Shown: positions 9,937 to 17,892, numbered from the stretch's first letter. The stretch is DNA of 64,000 nucleotides from Bulleidia extructa W1219 (GCF_000177375.1 NZ_ADFR01000002.1:1-64000), one strand, 5' to 3'. The notes: generated by a model not told the origin, from the sequence alone. Program-made: numbers and translations.

Positions 9937-10487
9937 GACTTCACCCCAAAATCAGAAAATGGAAATAAAATAAAGACACCTTTCGAAATAATTTGTTTTT
10001 TTGCAAACGGTCCATACACCCGAGAATCGGAAGAATTAGGCCGATTATCTCCTAAACAAAAATAAGAATGATTAGGAATCGTTTGTTCAGGAATTTCAGA
10101 AGTAAATGAATTTCCATATCGCTTGCGATATTCATGATTCAAGAATGGTTCTTCCATTTCTTTTCCATTGATAAATAACTTTGAATCTCGATAGGCGATC
10201 GTTTCTCCTGGCAAACCGATAATTCGTTTCACAATGTATTCCTTCTTTTCAGGTAAATAGATAATGACCACATCAAAACGTTTTAGACCGCCAATCGTCA
10301 ATCCGATTGTATTAGAAATTCCATAAGCCCCATCCTCTAAAGTTGGATACATGGATCTCCCTTTCACTTGAATTGGTCGAAAAACATAATGAACTACGAT
10401 CATAACGACCGCAAAAGAAATGAGCATATCACGTATAAATAAAACCAATTCACTTTTTTCTTTTTTCACTTTTTTATTTTCATCCAT
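9930..10487 (-). CDS. lepB: Signal peptidase I
   Basis: A 185-aa membrane protease that removes signal peptides. One N-terminal transmembrane segment (about 15-37) is followed by the catalytic Ser in GRSMYPTL and the catalytic Lys in VKRIIGLPGE, and the GDNRPNSSDSRVYGP box. It is first in the lepB-rbgA-rnhB-dprA-topA-trmFO-xerC unit, placed after the rplS terminator. An AAAGGAG ribosome site precedes the ATG. Confidence 0.95.
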   Translation of the reverse strand: MDENKKVKKEKSELVLFIRDMLISFAVVMIVVHYVFRPIQVKGRSMYPTLEDGAYGISNTIGLTIGGLKRFDVVIIYLPEKKEYIVKRIIGLPGETIAYRDSKLFINGKEMEEPFLNHEYRKRYGNSFTSEIPEQTIPNHSYFCLGDNRPNSSDSRVYGPFAKKQIISKGVFILFPFSDFGVKSW

Positions 10488-10510
10488 ACCAAGACTCCTT
10501 TACTACTCTA

Positions 10511-10545
10511 CCACAAAAAAAGAGAAAGATACCTCTTTCTCTTTC
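10511..10545 (-). terminator. Intrinsic terminator after rplS
   Basis: On the minus strand an 11-bp stem (AAAGAGAAAGA/TCTTTCTCTTT, hairpin 10519-10544) with a 4-nt loop is followed by a T-run. It separates rplS from lepB. Confidence 0.9.
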
Positions 10546-10555
10546 CCAAATTTTC

Positions 10556-10906
10556 TTAACGACGACGTTCCTTGATACGAGCGTTTTTAGCCGATCTACC
10601 CTTAAGATAAGTTAACTTAGCACGACGAACCTTACCTAAACGAACCACTTCGATCTTTTCAATGATTGGAGAATGCACAGGGAATGTACGTTGCACCCCA
10701 ACTCCATTGGAAATCTTACGAACCGTAAAAGTAGATCCGATCCCACCATTAGAACGATCCACTACAACACCTTCAAAAATCTGAATACGAGATTTCTCAC
10801 CTTCACGAATACGAACGTGAACTTTCACTGAATCTCCAGAACGAAACTCCGGAACATCATCGCGCATTTGTGACTTTGTAATCTTGTCAATTAAATTTAA
10901 ATTCAT
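10556..10906 (-). CDS. rplS: 50S ribosomal protein L19
   Basis: A 116-aa protein with the L19 core: [20 protein letters not shown], then [19 protein letters not shown] and the basic end [14 protein letters not shown] chose the ATG at 10906 (MNLNLIDKI) because AAAGGAG lies 7 nt upstream; a longer frame to 10945 runs through the leader structure. It has its own promoter, a structured leader and a terminator, so it is monocistronic. In many Bacillota rplS directly follows trmD; here an inserted block separates them. Confidence 0.97.
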   Translation of the reverse strand: MNLNLIDKITKSQMRDDVPEFRSGDSVKVHVRIREGEKSRIQIFEGVVVDRSNGGIGSTFTVRKISNGVGVQRTFPVHSPIIEKIEVVRLGKVRRAKLTYLKGRSAKNARIKERRR

Positions 10907-10929
10907 TTTTTTCTCCTTTTCTGACAAAT

Positions 10930-10981
10930 ATCTAGTTTGGCTCATGGCCTTTTGCCAGCGGAACCTAGATGCACATAGTGC
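10930..10981 (-). promoter_or_regulatory. Structured rplS leader, probable L19-type autoregulatory element
   Basis: Read on the minus strand: a small GCAC-TAT-GTGC hairpin, then an outer stem ATCTAGGTT/AAACTAGAT (9 bp, one mismatch) enclosing an inner TGGC/GCCA hairpin, ending 23 nt before the L19 ATG. Position and architecture fit the ribosomal leader elements that let L19 repress its own synthesis in Firmicutes. I cannot confirm a match to the Rfam L19 leader model by eye. Confidence 0.55.
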
Positions 10982-10987
10982 CCTAAT

Positions 10988-11016
10988 AGATTACCACAAA
11001 CAAAAAGACTTGCCAA
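10988..11016 (-). promoter_or_regulatory. Promoter of rplS
   Basis: TTGGCA (-35), 17-bp spacer, TAATCT (-10) with an upstream TGG forming an extended -10. It lies just before the leader structure. Confidence 0.6.
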
Positions 11017-11113
11017 GGTTTTTAGCATTCAACCTGAACCCTCTACGATTCAAACATCTTTTTAGATAGCCTTGCCAATTCATTCACCGATTAGCCACCA
11101 TCATTTTTTATCT

Positions 11114-11901
11114 TTAATCCTCTACTTTCTCAAACCATCCAAAATGCATACATGTCTTATAAATTCCATCATGATAAGAACAATCCGCGACATAATCAGC
11201 CATTTCTTTCAGAGCTGATTCTCCATTACCCATTGCTACTTTAAAATAGTCCGGTTCAAACATCACTTTATCATTATTCCCATCTCCAAAAACAACCACC
11301 TGATCTGGTTTGGCTTGAATCACCTGTAATAGATTTCGAATCCCTTCATTCTTTTTGTCGTACTGAACCACTATATAATCTCTACTCATCCGCAAATGAC
11401 CCAGACTTTCAATCCATGGGTATTTTTTTCGTCTTCTTTCTGAACAGCTAAATAAATTTTATAAATATCCCTCAAAGAAAAAATTTCTAAACCCGGTCGA
11501 TAGTGATAAGTCGTCAATTCCTTACGAAGCCCAGCTTGTTCTAAAAAACGAAAATCCTTAAATTCTACACTGTCGTTATCTTCTCTTAGCAAAAGATAGC
11601 CTAGATGATGCCGATCAGCTTCCTTTAAATAATCGTGAACCAATTCTGCATCCAAAGTTTCATTACTGATGATTTCATCATTTAAAACCAAACATCCTCC
11701 GCCCGCACAAACAAAATGATGAATCCCTAATTCTCGAGCAACATCAACCGTTTTATAATGCATACGCCCTGTTGCAATTGCCACAAAATGACCGGCTTCT
11801 TGAAGACACCGTATCGCCACTTTAGCACTAGGCACAATTTGATGCGTACGATCATCGGTCAAAGTGCCGTCAATATCAAAGAAAAAAACTTTAAACTTCA
11901 T
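11114..11901 (-). pseudogene. Cof-type HAD phosphatase, reading frame broken at an A7 run
   Basis: Two frames together make one full-length (about 261-aa) Cof-type HAD hydrolase. The first part (11386-11901) has DIDGTLTDD (catalytic Asp-x-Asp) and the ATGR motif. The second (from 11114) carries motif IV, VVFGDGNNDKVMF. The first frame runs off at T7 on the plus strand (11423-11429; A7 in the mRNA). A -1 shift there continues in the right frame as YPWIESLGHL and then MSRDYIVVQ. It may be a true indel, a phase-variable tract, a ribosomal slippage site or a sequencing error. The start overlaps the ComB-family gene by 11 bp. Substrate unknown. Confidence 0.8.
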
Positions 11902-12589
11902 GAACTTTCTCCCAAACCATTTGGCATTGATGGTTTTCCCATACTACCCGATTCACCCCTTGGAAACAATCCACTTGGGTACATAATTCAAAATCTTCTT
12001 TTGGAAATTGCGGTTGTGTTGGATCAAAGAATTTCTTTCCTTCACTTTGCTTTAAAGACTCTATTTTCGCTTCTAAATTAGGAAATTTCTCTCCTTTTAA
12101 AAGTGACATCATATACTGTGCACATAAGTTATCTTCTTCACTCATTCTTTTCCCATTCCAACCCATAGGTACAATAGAGACAATATCACACTTTTTTCGT
12201 TGAATGTAAGAAATCGTTGCTTTCGCATTTACCAAAGCTCCTGTTACCATTTCATCTGCTTTCGTTGCATTCATAATACCTTGTACACCAGCACTAGTGG
12301 TGTGGATTATGATTTTATCCCTTAAATCTTGATCTATTATCTCACTAGGAGAATTTCCATAGTCAAAACCATTAATTTGAATGCCATTTCTTTCCCCAAT
12401 CAAAATAGCTTCCGGATATATTTTTTTTAAGGCAAAGGCTTCCTCTATTTTTTGAACAGGAAAAATAGCTTTCACTGCTTTCTCGTGCAAATACACTTCT
12501 AAAGAAAAAGCCCGAAAAACATCGATAATAACTGTCAATCCGGTAGCCTCTTTCGCTCCTTTTAATAGTGGTAAAATTTGTATATTCAA
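11891..12589 (-). CDS. ComB family protein (2-phosphosulfolactate phosphatase-like)
   Basis: A 232-aa protein of the ComB family, with VIIDVFRAFS near the N-terminus, ERNG, a GNSP loop and TTSAGVQGI. Family members hydrolyse 2-phosphosulfolactate in methanogens, but most bacterial relatives have no known substrate. The start is probably TTG at 12589: AAGGAGGAG lies about 7 nt upstream and would itself be coded as Lys-Arg-Arg-Arg if the longer frame from 12625 were used. It is cotranscribed with the HAD phosphatase. Confidence 0.8.
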   Translation of the reverse strand: MNIQILPLLKGAKEATGLTVIIDVFRAFSLEVYLHEKAVKAIFPVQKIEEAFALKKIYPEAILIGERNGIQINGFDYGNSPSEIIDQDLRDKIIIHTTSAGVQGIMNATKADEMVTGALVNAKATISYIQRKKCDIVSIVPMGWNGKRMSEEDNLCAQYMMSLLKGEKFPNLEAKIESLKQSEGKKFFDPTQPQFPKEDFELCTQVDCFQGVNRVVWENHQCQMVWEKVHEV

Positions 12590-12625
12590 AACCAATCTCC
12601 TCCTTTTTGAATATACCATTTTCAC

Positions 12626-12654
12626 TTGAAAAATACACGTATTAAAGCTATGAT
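12626..12654 (+). promoter_or_regulatory. Promoter of the 155-aa unknown gene
   Basis: TTGAAA, 17-bp spacer, TATGAT, 19 nt before the ATG at 12674, with AAGG as a weak ribosome site. Confidence 0.75.
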
Positions 12655-12673
12655 AAAAACAAGGTAACTATAT

Positions 12674-13141
12674 ATGGGTCAAAACAATTATACAAATTTT
12701 CAATTCCGCCATTATGCGGTTTCCACCGTTGCGATCTATGGAACCAATAGCCCGACTTTAGTTTCTGGTAATTTGGTTTTACGACGCTATTATAAAGACG
12801 CTTCTTGTAAAGATATGGATATTCCTAGAACGAATCGTTCTACCTTAGATACCATCTTCTTTGAAACCAATAAATTAATTCGTATTCCTTTAGAAGACCA
12901 GTATACCGGTAAACGAGTTCTTACTTCCACACCGATTCCTGCTTTTGGATCTCAATATGTGATTGCCTATAACACAGCTGAAATTCCAAGCGAACGTTAT
13001 GATGATCAGCTGGCCATCTTAGCCCCGGTCGATCAAGAGGCTCATGGAGTAGCGATTATCCTAAAGAAAGATAAAGATGGATTGATTCAATGGTTGGATC
13101 ACAAAGAAGCTAAAGAGATCATTCATAAATTAAAGGGTTAG
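12674..13141 (+). CDS. Unknown 155-aa protein
   Basis: I do not recognise this protein. It starts MGQNNYTNFQFRHYAV, has no signal peptide or transmembrane segment, and looks like a single mixed alpha/beta domain ending in a charged Lys-rich helix. It has a strong promoter, a start 84 bp from the divergent ComB-family gene, and a dyad-symmetric end, so it is a real independent gene. Base composition does not differ obviously from its neighbours. It lies in the accessory block that splits rplS from trmD. Confidence 0.75.
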   Translation: MGQNNYTNFQFRHYAVSTVAIYGTNSPTLVSGNLVLRRYYKDASCKDMDIPRTNRSTLDTIFFETNKLIRIPLEDQYTGKRVLTSTPIPAFGSQYVIAYNTAEIPSERYDDQLAILAPVDQEAHGVAIILKKDKDGLIQWLDHKEAKEIIHKLKG

Positions 13142-13161
13142 CCTACCAGCTAACCCTTTAA
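13130..13161. terminator. Bidirectional hairpin between convergent genes
   Basis: A 13-bp perfect stem (TTAAAGGGTTAGC/GCTAACCCTTTAA) with a 6-nt loop. It contains the stop codons of both the 155-aa gene and the facing GNAT. T-runs are short on each side, so termination may be partial. Confidence 0.7.
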
Positions 13162-13419
13162 TACGTCCTTTAGACTTTCATCTTTTTCGAATTGATGAAT
13201 GGCATACGAACAAATCGGTACGATCTTTTTACCTTGTTTACGAGCTTCTTGTACTACTTTGAGGAAGACTTTTTTAGCTAATCCTTGACCTTGATATGCC
13301 TCATCTACAACAGTATGCTCAATCATCCATACATCTTTTTCTTCCACAAAAGAACAATACGCAACCACTTTTTCATCATCAATTAAAACAGCTCGATCTT
13401 CTCTCATTTCTAATTTCAT
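13150..13419 (-). CDS. Small GNAT-type N-acetyltransferase (YjdJ-like)
   Basis: An 89-aa single-domain protein of the short GNAT group (COG2388-like). The acetyl-CoA loop is AYQGQGLAKKVF, followed by PICSYA. I chose MKLEMRED at 13419; a longer frame reaches back into hlyIII without support. It starts 7 bp after the hlyIII stop with no ribosome site. A CATAAT with an upstream TGG (extended -10) lies 6 nt before the ATG, so it may be leaderless. Substrate unknown. Confidence 0.8.
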   Translation of the reverse strand: MKLEMREDRAVLIDDEKVVAYCSFVEEKDVWMIEHTVVDEAYQGQGLAKKVFLKVVQEARKQGKKIVPICSYAIHQFEKDESLKDVLKG

Positions 13420-13426
13420 ATATCTA

Positions 13427-14080
13427 TTATGCCACAAAAAAGAACATGAGTAGATAATGACACAACGATCCAAGCATCACCAATACATGAAAGATTTCAT
13501 GATTTCCAAATTCTTTAGTACCAATAGGTCTTTTAGAAGCATATAAATACGCTCCAACACTATAAAAAATACCCCCTAATAACAACCAGAAAAAACCACC
13601 AATTCCAAATTTCACCAACATCATTGGAACTAATAACACAGAAATCCAACCCATTCCTAAGTATAAAATAGAAGATACCCATTTGGGACAAGTCACCCAG
13701 CACATTTTAAAAATAGTCCCGATAATGGCCAATATCCAAATACCAATTCCTAAATACTTGGATTCCGGATAAAAGATTCCTAAGCACAAAGGAGTATATG
13801 ATCCGGAAATGAAATAGAAAATGGATATATGATCTATTCTTTTTAAAAGCAATTCCTTTTCTCGTGCCAAGCGAAAAGAATGATAAGTTGTACTAGCTCC
13901 ATACAACAAAACCATGGTAGCCATAAAGACAGCTAATGTCACTAATATTCGTATATCAGCTTGATGAATGGCAGCTCGAATCAATAAAATAGGAGTCGCC
14001 ATCAACGATAAAAGAAAGCCAATAAAATGAGTAAGGGAAGAATACTTATCTTTTACTTTGAAGAAGTTTATTTCATTCAT
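13427..14080 (-). CDS. Hemolysin III / TrhA-family membrane protein
   Basis: A 217-aa, seven-helix PAQR-like membrane protein. Conserved residues seen are YGASTTYHS near the second helix, KRIDHISIFYFISGSYTP, and NHEIFHVLVMLGSLCHY near the end, with the metal-binding histidines. Family members are linked to membrane homeostasis, not proven haemolysis. It has a strong promoter and lies divergent from a DUF1836 regulator (102 bp apart). Confidence 0.92.
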   Translation of the reverse strand: MNEINFFKVKDKYSSLTHFIGFLLSLMATPILLIRAAIHQADIRILVTLAVFMATMVLLYGASTTYHSFRLAREKELLLKRIDHISIFYFISGSYTPLCLGIFYPESKYLGIGIWILAIIGTIFKMCWVTCPKWVSSILYLGMGWISVLLVPMMLVKFGIGGFFWLLLGGIFYSVGAYLYASKRPIGTKEFGNHEIFHVLVMLGSLCHYLLMFFFVA

Positions 14081-14101
14081 ACCAATATCCTCCTAAAAAC
14101 C

Positions 14102-14130
14102 ATATTATCGGTTATTAAAAAACCTGTCAA
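14102..14130 (-). promoter_or_regulatory. Promoter of hemolysin III gene
   Basis: Consensus TTGACA, 17-bp spacer, TAATAT. The spacer contains a GGTT/AACC dyad that could be an operator. It sits back to back with the DUF1836 promoter. Confidence 0.8.
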
Positions 14131-14148
14131 TGATTATTGTTAATCTGA

Positions 14149-14176
14149 TTGAAAAATTTTATAAAACTCTTATAAT
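14149..14176 (+). promoter_or_regulatory. Promoter of the DUF1836 gene (leaderless)
   Basis: TTGAAA, 16-bp spacer, perfect TATAAT ending 6 nt before the ATG at 14183. Transcription should start at or next to the start codon. Confidence 0.75.
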
Positions 14177-14182
14177 CAAAGT

Positions 14183-14620
14183 ATGAATAAACCATTACTT
14201 TTACCTGAATACAATCAAATACCAAGTGTCGGTCTCTATTTAGAACAAGTGGTGAAACTCATCAATCGTTCCTTTGAACATTACCCCAGCCTGATGGTGA
14301 CACCATCCATGATTTCCAACTATGCTAAAAAAAAGCTTATTGGAAGAGCTACTAAAAAACAATACTCCCTTGATCAAATTGCAACCCTCTATTTTATTGC
14401 CTTGTGTAAAAATGTGATTTCTATTGAAAATATTGCTCAATTTTTGAAAGAGAATCCTTTAGAAACCAAAGAACTGTATGAAACTTTCCGCAACTCTCTT
14501 CTCTATCATTTATCACAATCTATGCCAAGTGCTAAAAAAACAACAGATACTTTAGATCATTTATCTCTAGCCGTTACTTACCACATTATTTTACTCAATG
14601 ACTTTCAAAAAAATCTTTAG
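14183..14620 (+). CDS. DUF1836 protein, MerR-like putative regulator
   Basis: A 145-aa protein of the DUF1836 family. Residues about 30-75 give an HTH-like stretch (TPSMISNYAKKKLIGRATKKQYSLDQIA) resembling the MerR winged helix. It lacks a typical effector domain. It is transcribed divergently from the hemolysin III gene and could control it. The start is supported by a -10 box 6 nt upstream with no ribosome site. No experimental function is known to me. Confidence 0.8.
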   Translation: MNKPLLLPEYNQIPSVGLYLEQVVKLINRSFEHYPSLMVTPSMISNYAKKKLIGRATKKQYSLDQIATLYFIALCKNVISIENIAQFLKENPLETKELYETFRNSLLYHLSQSMPSAKKTTDTLDHLSLAVTYHIILLNDFQKNL

Positions 14621-14633
14621 AATTCCTAGTTCT

Positions 14634-14665
14634 AAAAAATAAAAGAAGGAGTTACTCCCTCTTTT
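14634..14665 (-). terminator. Intrinsic terminator at the trmD stop
   Basis: An 11-bp stem (14641-14665, one G-U pair) with the TAA stop of trmD in the loop, followed by a T-rich run on the minus strand. Confidence 0.85.
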
Positions 14666-15332
14666 GATAATCTTGGTATAAATCAGGTCTCATTTTTTTA
14701 GTTCTTAAAAGAGACTGTTCTTGCCGATACGCATGAATCTTAGCATGATTTCCACTACGTAATACTTCCGGTACTTCTTTTCCTTCAAAGATGGCCGGTT
14801 GGGTATATTGAGGATATTCCAACAAACCATTTTCAAAAGATTCTTCTTCTGTACTACCTTCACTAATCACTCCCGGTAATAGGCGAACAACAGCATCTGT
14901 AATGACCATGGCAGCCAATTCTCCCCCACTTAACACATAATCGCCAATAGAAAGAATCCCATCGCAATACTCTTCAATACGATAATCAAATCCTTCATAA
15001 TGACCGCATAAAAGAATAAGATGTGAACATTGAGCCATTTCATGGGCTTTTTTTTGTTTGAAAAGGCAACCGCTTGGAGCCAATAAATAAACCTGACTAT
15101 CTTCTTTTCGAATTGAACGAATAGCTTTTAAAACAGGTTCGCATTGAATCACCTGACCCTTGCCCCCACCAAAAGGGCGATCATCCACCGAACGATGAGC
15201 GCCTTTCCCAAAGTTCCTCAGTGCAACATATTCCACTTCTACTAAACCTTTTTCTTGAGCTCTTCCTAAAATAGAACTATTCAAATAAGCAGGGAAAACC
15301 TCGGGAAACAAAGAAATAATACTAATTTTCAT
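14652..15332 (-). CDS. trmD: tRNA (guanine-37-N1) methyltransferase
   Basis: A 226-aa SPOUT methyltransferase that makes m1G37 in tRNAs reading CNN codons, which prevents frameshifting. The trefoil-knot residues LLLCGHYEGFDYR and SIGDYVLSGGELA are present. It starts 4 bp inside the end of rimM. It ends the rpsP-khpA-rimM-trmD unit at a strong terminator. Confidence 0.96.
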   Translation of the reverse strand: MKISIISLFPEVFPAYLNSSILGRAQEKGLVEVEYVALRNFGKGAHRSVDDRPFGGGKGQVIQCEPVLKAIRSIRKEDSQVYLLAPSGCLFKQKKAHEMAQCSHLILLCGHYEGFDYRIEEYCDGILSIGDYVLSGGELAAMVITDAVVRLLPGVISEGSTEEESFENGLLEYPQYTQPAIFEGKEVPEVLRSGNHAKIHAYRQEQSLLRTKKMRPDLYQDYQKRE

Positions 15333-15826
15333 TGAAATTCCTCCCAGCGATTCACATATACTTTTCTCTCTTCTTGATCCACTCGATCAATGAAGCTGGG
15401 AATAAAAGGATAGAGAACCTCCTTTTTCTCAGTCTCGACCCGCAAATTATTTTGAGCACCAAGAGTTTCTTCTACCGCTAAAATAGTTCCTACCAAACTT
15501 CCCTTTTCCGAAATGACGCTTAATCCAATCAGTTGATGACGATAATATTCTCCCTTTTTCAAATGAACTTGATCGTTTTGATCAATGTACAATCCTTTCC
15601 CTTTCCAATCTTGAACCAAGTTAATATCTTGATATCCCACAAATTGAAGAAGATACATCTCTTTCTGAAGACGGCTAGAGGATATTAATAATTCCTTTTG
15701 ATCGTCTAAATACAATTTTTTCCCTTTTTTGAAATGAATATTTGGAAAATCTGTTTCTGATCGAACCTTCAGTTCTCCTTTGATACCATGAGTATTTTGA
15801 ATCCATCCCACTTGAATTTTCTTCAT
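15329..15826 (-). CDS. rimM: 16S rRNA processing / 30S maturation factor RimM
   Basis: A 165-aa assembly factor that binds S19 and helps form the 30S head. It has the N-terminal beta-barrel (VGWIQNTHGIKGELKVRSETD) and the C-terminal PRC-barrel ending in YPFIPSFIDRVD. The ATG at 15826 has AGGAGG 3-4 nt upstream; the upstream ATG at 15859 does not. Overlaps trmD by 4 bp. Confidence 0.94.
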   Translation of the reverse strand: MKKIQVGWIQNTHGIKGELKVRSETDFPNIHFKKGKKLYLDDQKELLISSSRLQKEMYLLQFVGYQDINLVQDWKGKGLYIDQNDQVHLKKGEYYRHQLIGLSVISEKGSLVGTILAVEETLGAQNNLRVETEKKEVLYPFIPSFIDRVDQEERKVYVNRWEEFQ

Positions 15827-15862
15827 AAGCCTCCTTAGAAAAAAGAATGCTTGTCGCATTCC

Positions 15863-16111
15863 TTAATCTTGTTCAAACTTGATCACTATGTGACGATGAT
15901 CACTATGTGACGAAATAGACATTACTTGTCTAAGAGAACTGGCCATAGATCCCTTACGACCAATCAAACGAGCAATATCCGAACGATTGGCATGGACCTT
16001 TAAAACGACATCTTTCCGATTCTCATCGCCCTCTTGTTCAATGCGCAAAGTTTCCGGTTGATCCATCATCGGCTCAATCAGACCCCTTAGGACTTGCTTT
16101 AAATCTGCCAT
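15863..16111 (-). CDS. khpA: KH-domain RNA-binding protein KhpA
   Basis: An 82-aa single KH domain with the IGRKGSMASSLRQ loop (GxxG type). Partner of KhpB/EloR in Bacillota, binding RNA and affecting cell elongation and division. Two base pairs after rpsP, in the conserved rpsP-khpA-rimM-trmD order. Confidence 0.92.
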   Translation of the reverse strand: MADLKQVLRGLIEPMMDQPETLRIEQEGDENRKDVVLKVHANRSDIARLIGRKGSMASSLRQVMSISSHSDHRHIVIKFEQD

Positions 16112-16113
16112 GT

Positions 16114-16398
16114 TTAAGCCTTCTTCTTAGCAGCTACTTTTTCATCGTGGAACTTCTTCATAATACCCTTATCTGAAAGAAGACTACGAACTGTATCTGA
16201 TGGTTGAGCACCATTTCTTAGCCACTTCAATGCTTTTTCTTCATCTACAACCAATTCCTTAGGTTGAGAAGTAGGATTATAATGACCGATGGTTTCAATA
16301 TTTCTTCCATCACGAGCGAAATGTGAATCCGCTGCCACAATTCTGTAACGAGGAGCCTTCTTAGCACCCATTCTCTTTAATCTTAATTTAACCGACAT
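16114..16398 (-). CDS. rpsP: 30S ribosomal protein S16
   Basis: A 94-aa S16 protein: [20 protein letters not shown], the [14 protein letters not shown] signature and [12 protein letters not shown]. First gene of its unit. The TAGGAGG ribosome site is close to consensus. Transcription is probably from a promoter that overlaps the ffh terminator (see 16427-16455). Confidence 0.97.
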   Translation of the reverse strand: MSVKLRLKRMGAKKAPRYRIVAADSHFARDGRNIETIGHYNPTSQPKELVVDEEKALKWLRNGAQPSDTVRSLLSDKGIMKKFHDEKVAAKKKA

Positions 16399-16426
16399 AT
16401 TTTCCTCCTAGTTAAAATCCTCTAGT

Positions 16427-16455
16427 ATCCTATCAAAGATAAAAAAGACTGTCAA
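16427..16455 (-). promoter_or_regulatory. rpsP promoter inside the ffh terminator
   Basis: The 3' arm of the ffh terminator (CTTGACAG) supplies a perfect TTGACA -35, followed by 17 bp and TAGGAT with an upstream TGA (extended -10). Transcript ends and starts share sequence here. Confidence 0.6.
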
Positions 16456-16472
16456 GCTTTAAACCTTGACAG
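16441..16472 (-). terminator. Intrinsic terminator after ffh
   Basis: Perfect 8-bp stem CTGTCAAG/CTTGACAG (16449-16472) with an 8-nt loop and a TCTTTTTT tail. It begins right after the ffh stop. Confidence 0.9.
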
Positions 16473-16473
16473 C

Positions 16474-17874
16474 TTAAAATTTATATTTCTTTTTCTTCAT
16501 CGCATTATTCATGCCACCCAAATGGGAATCAAACATCTTTTCTAAGTTTTCTTCATCCAGATGACCACTACGAGATAAACCGCCCATCGCATCCATCAAC
16601 TTCTTCATTTTATTAAATTGATTAATCAGCTTATTGACTTCATCTACTGTTCTTCCCGAACCAGAAGCAATACGTTTTTTCATACTACCACGCATCTTAT
16701 CCGGAAAAGCTCTTTCATAAGGAGTCATAGATTGGATAATCGCCTTCATATGAGCCATAGATTTACCGGCCTTGGCTTCATCTAACATGCCAGCATATTG
16801 ATTCATGCCAGGAATCATTTTCAAAATACCACCTAGTGGCCCCATCTTTTGAATTTGCTCAAATTGTCTCAACATATCACCCATGGTGAATTGCCCATTC
16901 ATCATCTTTTCAGCCAAACGAGCATTTTCTTCCATGTCTAATTTTTCTTGAGCTTTTTCAACTAAGCTGACCACATCCCCCATCCCAAGGATACGATCTG
17001 CCATGCGATCCGGATGGAAGACATCCATATCTTCCACTTTTTCACCCTCTCCGACAAATTTGATAGGAACACCTGTAATCTTACGGACAGATAAAACACC
17101 ACCACCACGAGAGTCACCATCAAATTTCGTGACCACTAATCCCGTTAACGGTAAAGCTTCTTTAAAAGCATTCGCCACATTCACAATATCTTGACCCGTC
17201 ATGGCATCCACTGTCAATAAAATTTCGTCCGGATGAACCAATTGATTGATATCCTGCAATTCTTTCATCAACTGTTCATCAATATGTAAACGTCCTGCTG
17301 TATCAATAAAGACCGTATCATAATTCTTTTCCTTAGCATAAGCCATGCCTTTTTCAACCGTTTCCAATGCTGAAACATTCAACCCCATGCTAAAGACTTC
17401 CGTATTAATTTCTTGCCCTAATGTTTTCAACTGATCAATCGCCGCCGGACGAATCACATCAGCCGCAATCAAAAGAGCTTTTCGACCTTGTTTCACTTGA
17501 ACCTGGTTCGCTATTTTAGCAATTGAAGTAGTTTTACCAGTTCCTTGTAAACCAACCATCATAATGGTTGTCATGCCGCTGTCTTTCCATTGAACCAAGG
17601 CATCCTCGCTGCCTAACAACACCATGATTTCATCATGAATGATTTTTACCAGCTGTTGACCAGGCTCCACTGATTTTAAAACTTCTTCACCCCGTGCTTT
17701 CTCACGAACAGTATTTAAAAATTCTTTAACGATACCGTAGTTAACATCCGCTTCAAGTAAGGCTACACGAACCTCCTTGAGCATTTCCTCCATATTATTA
17801 TCACTAAGAGTCCCTTTGCCACTTAGATGACGAAATGTTTTATTTAGTCGTTCACTTAATGAATCAAATGCCAT
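16474..17874 (-). CDS. ffh: Signal recognition particle protein Ffh
   Basis: A 466-aa SRP GTPase that binds signal sequences and delivers ribosomes to FtsY. It has the N domain, the G domain with GLQGTGKTTSIAKIA (P-loop), DTAGRLHID, TKFDGDSRGGG, and a methionine-rich M domain (about 300-440) with the RIASGSGRTVDEVNKLI RNA-binding helix. It starts behind GAGGTGAAATT. The usual upstream ylxM is absent. Confidence 0.97.
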   Translation of the reverse strand: MAFDSLSERLNKTFRHLSGKGTLSDNNMEEMLKEVRVALLEADVNYGIVKEFLNTVREKARGEEVLKSVEPGQQLVKIIHDEIMVLLGSEDALVQWKDSGMTTIMMVGLQGTGKTTSIAKIANQVQVKQGRKALLIAADVIRPAAIDQLKTLGQEINTEVFSMGLNVSALETVEKGMAYAKEKNYDTVFIDTAGRLHIDEQLMKELQDINQLVHPDEILLTVDAMTGQDIVNVANAFKEALPLTGLVVTKFDGDSRGGGVLSVRKITGVPIKFVGEGEKVEDMDVFHPDRMADRILGMGDVVSLVEKAQEKLDMEENARLAEKMMNGQFTMGDMLRQFEQIQKMGPLGGILKMIPGMNQYAGMLDEAKAGKSMAHMKAIIQSMTPYERAFPDKMRGSMKKRIASGSGRTVDEVNKLINQFNKMKKLMDAMGGLSRSGHLDEENLEKMFDSHLGGMNNAMKKKKYKF

Positions 17875-17892
17875 AATTTCACCTCAACCATT

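Noticed and set aside
11030-11113. Terminator after the HAD gene
   Set aside because: Only short GGC/GCC pairings without a T-run follow the stop.
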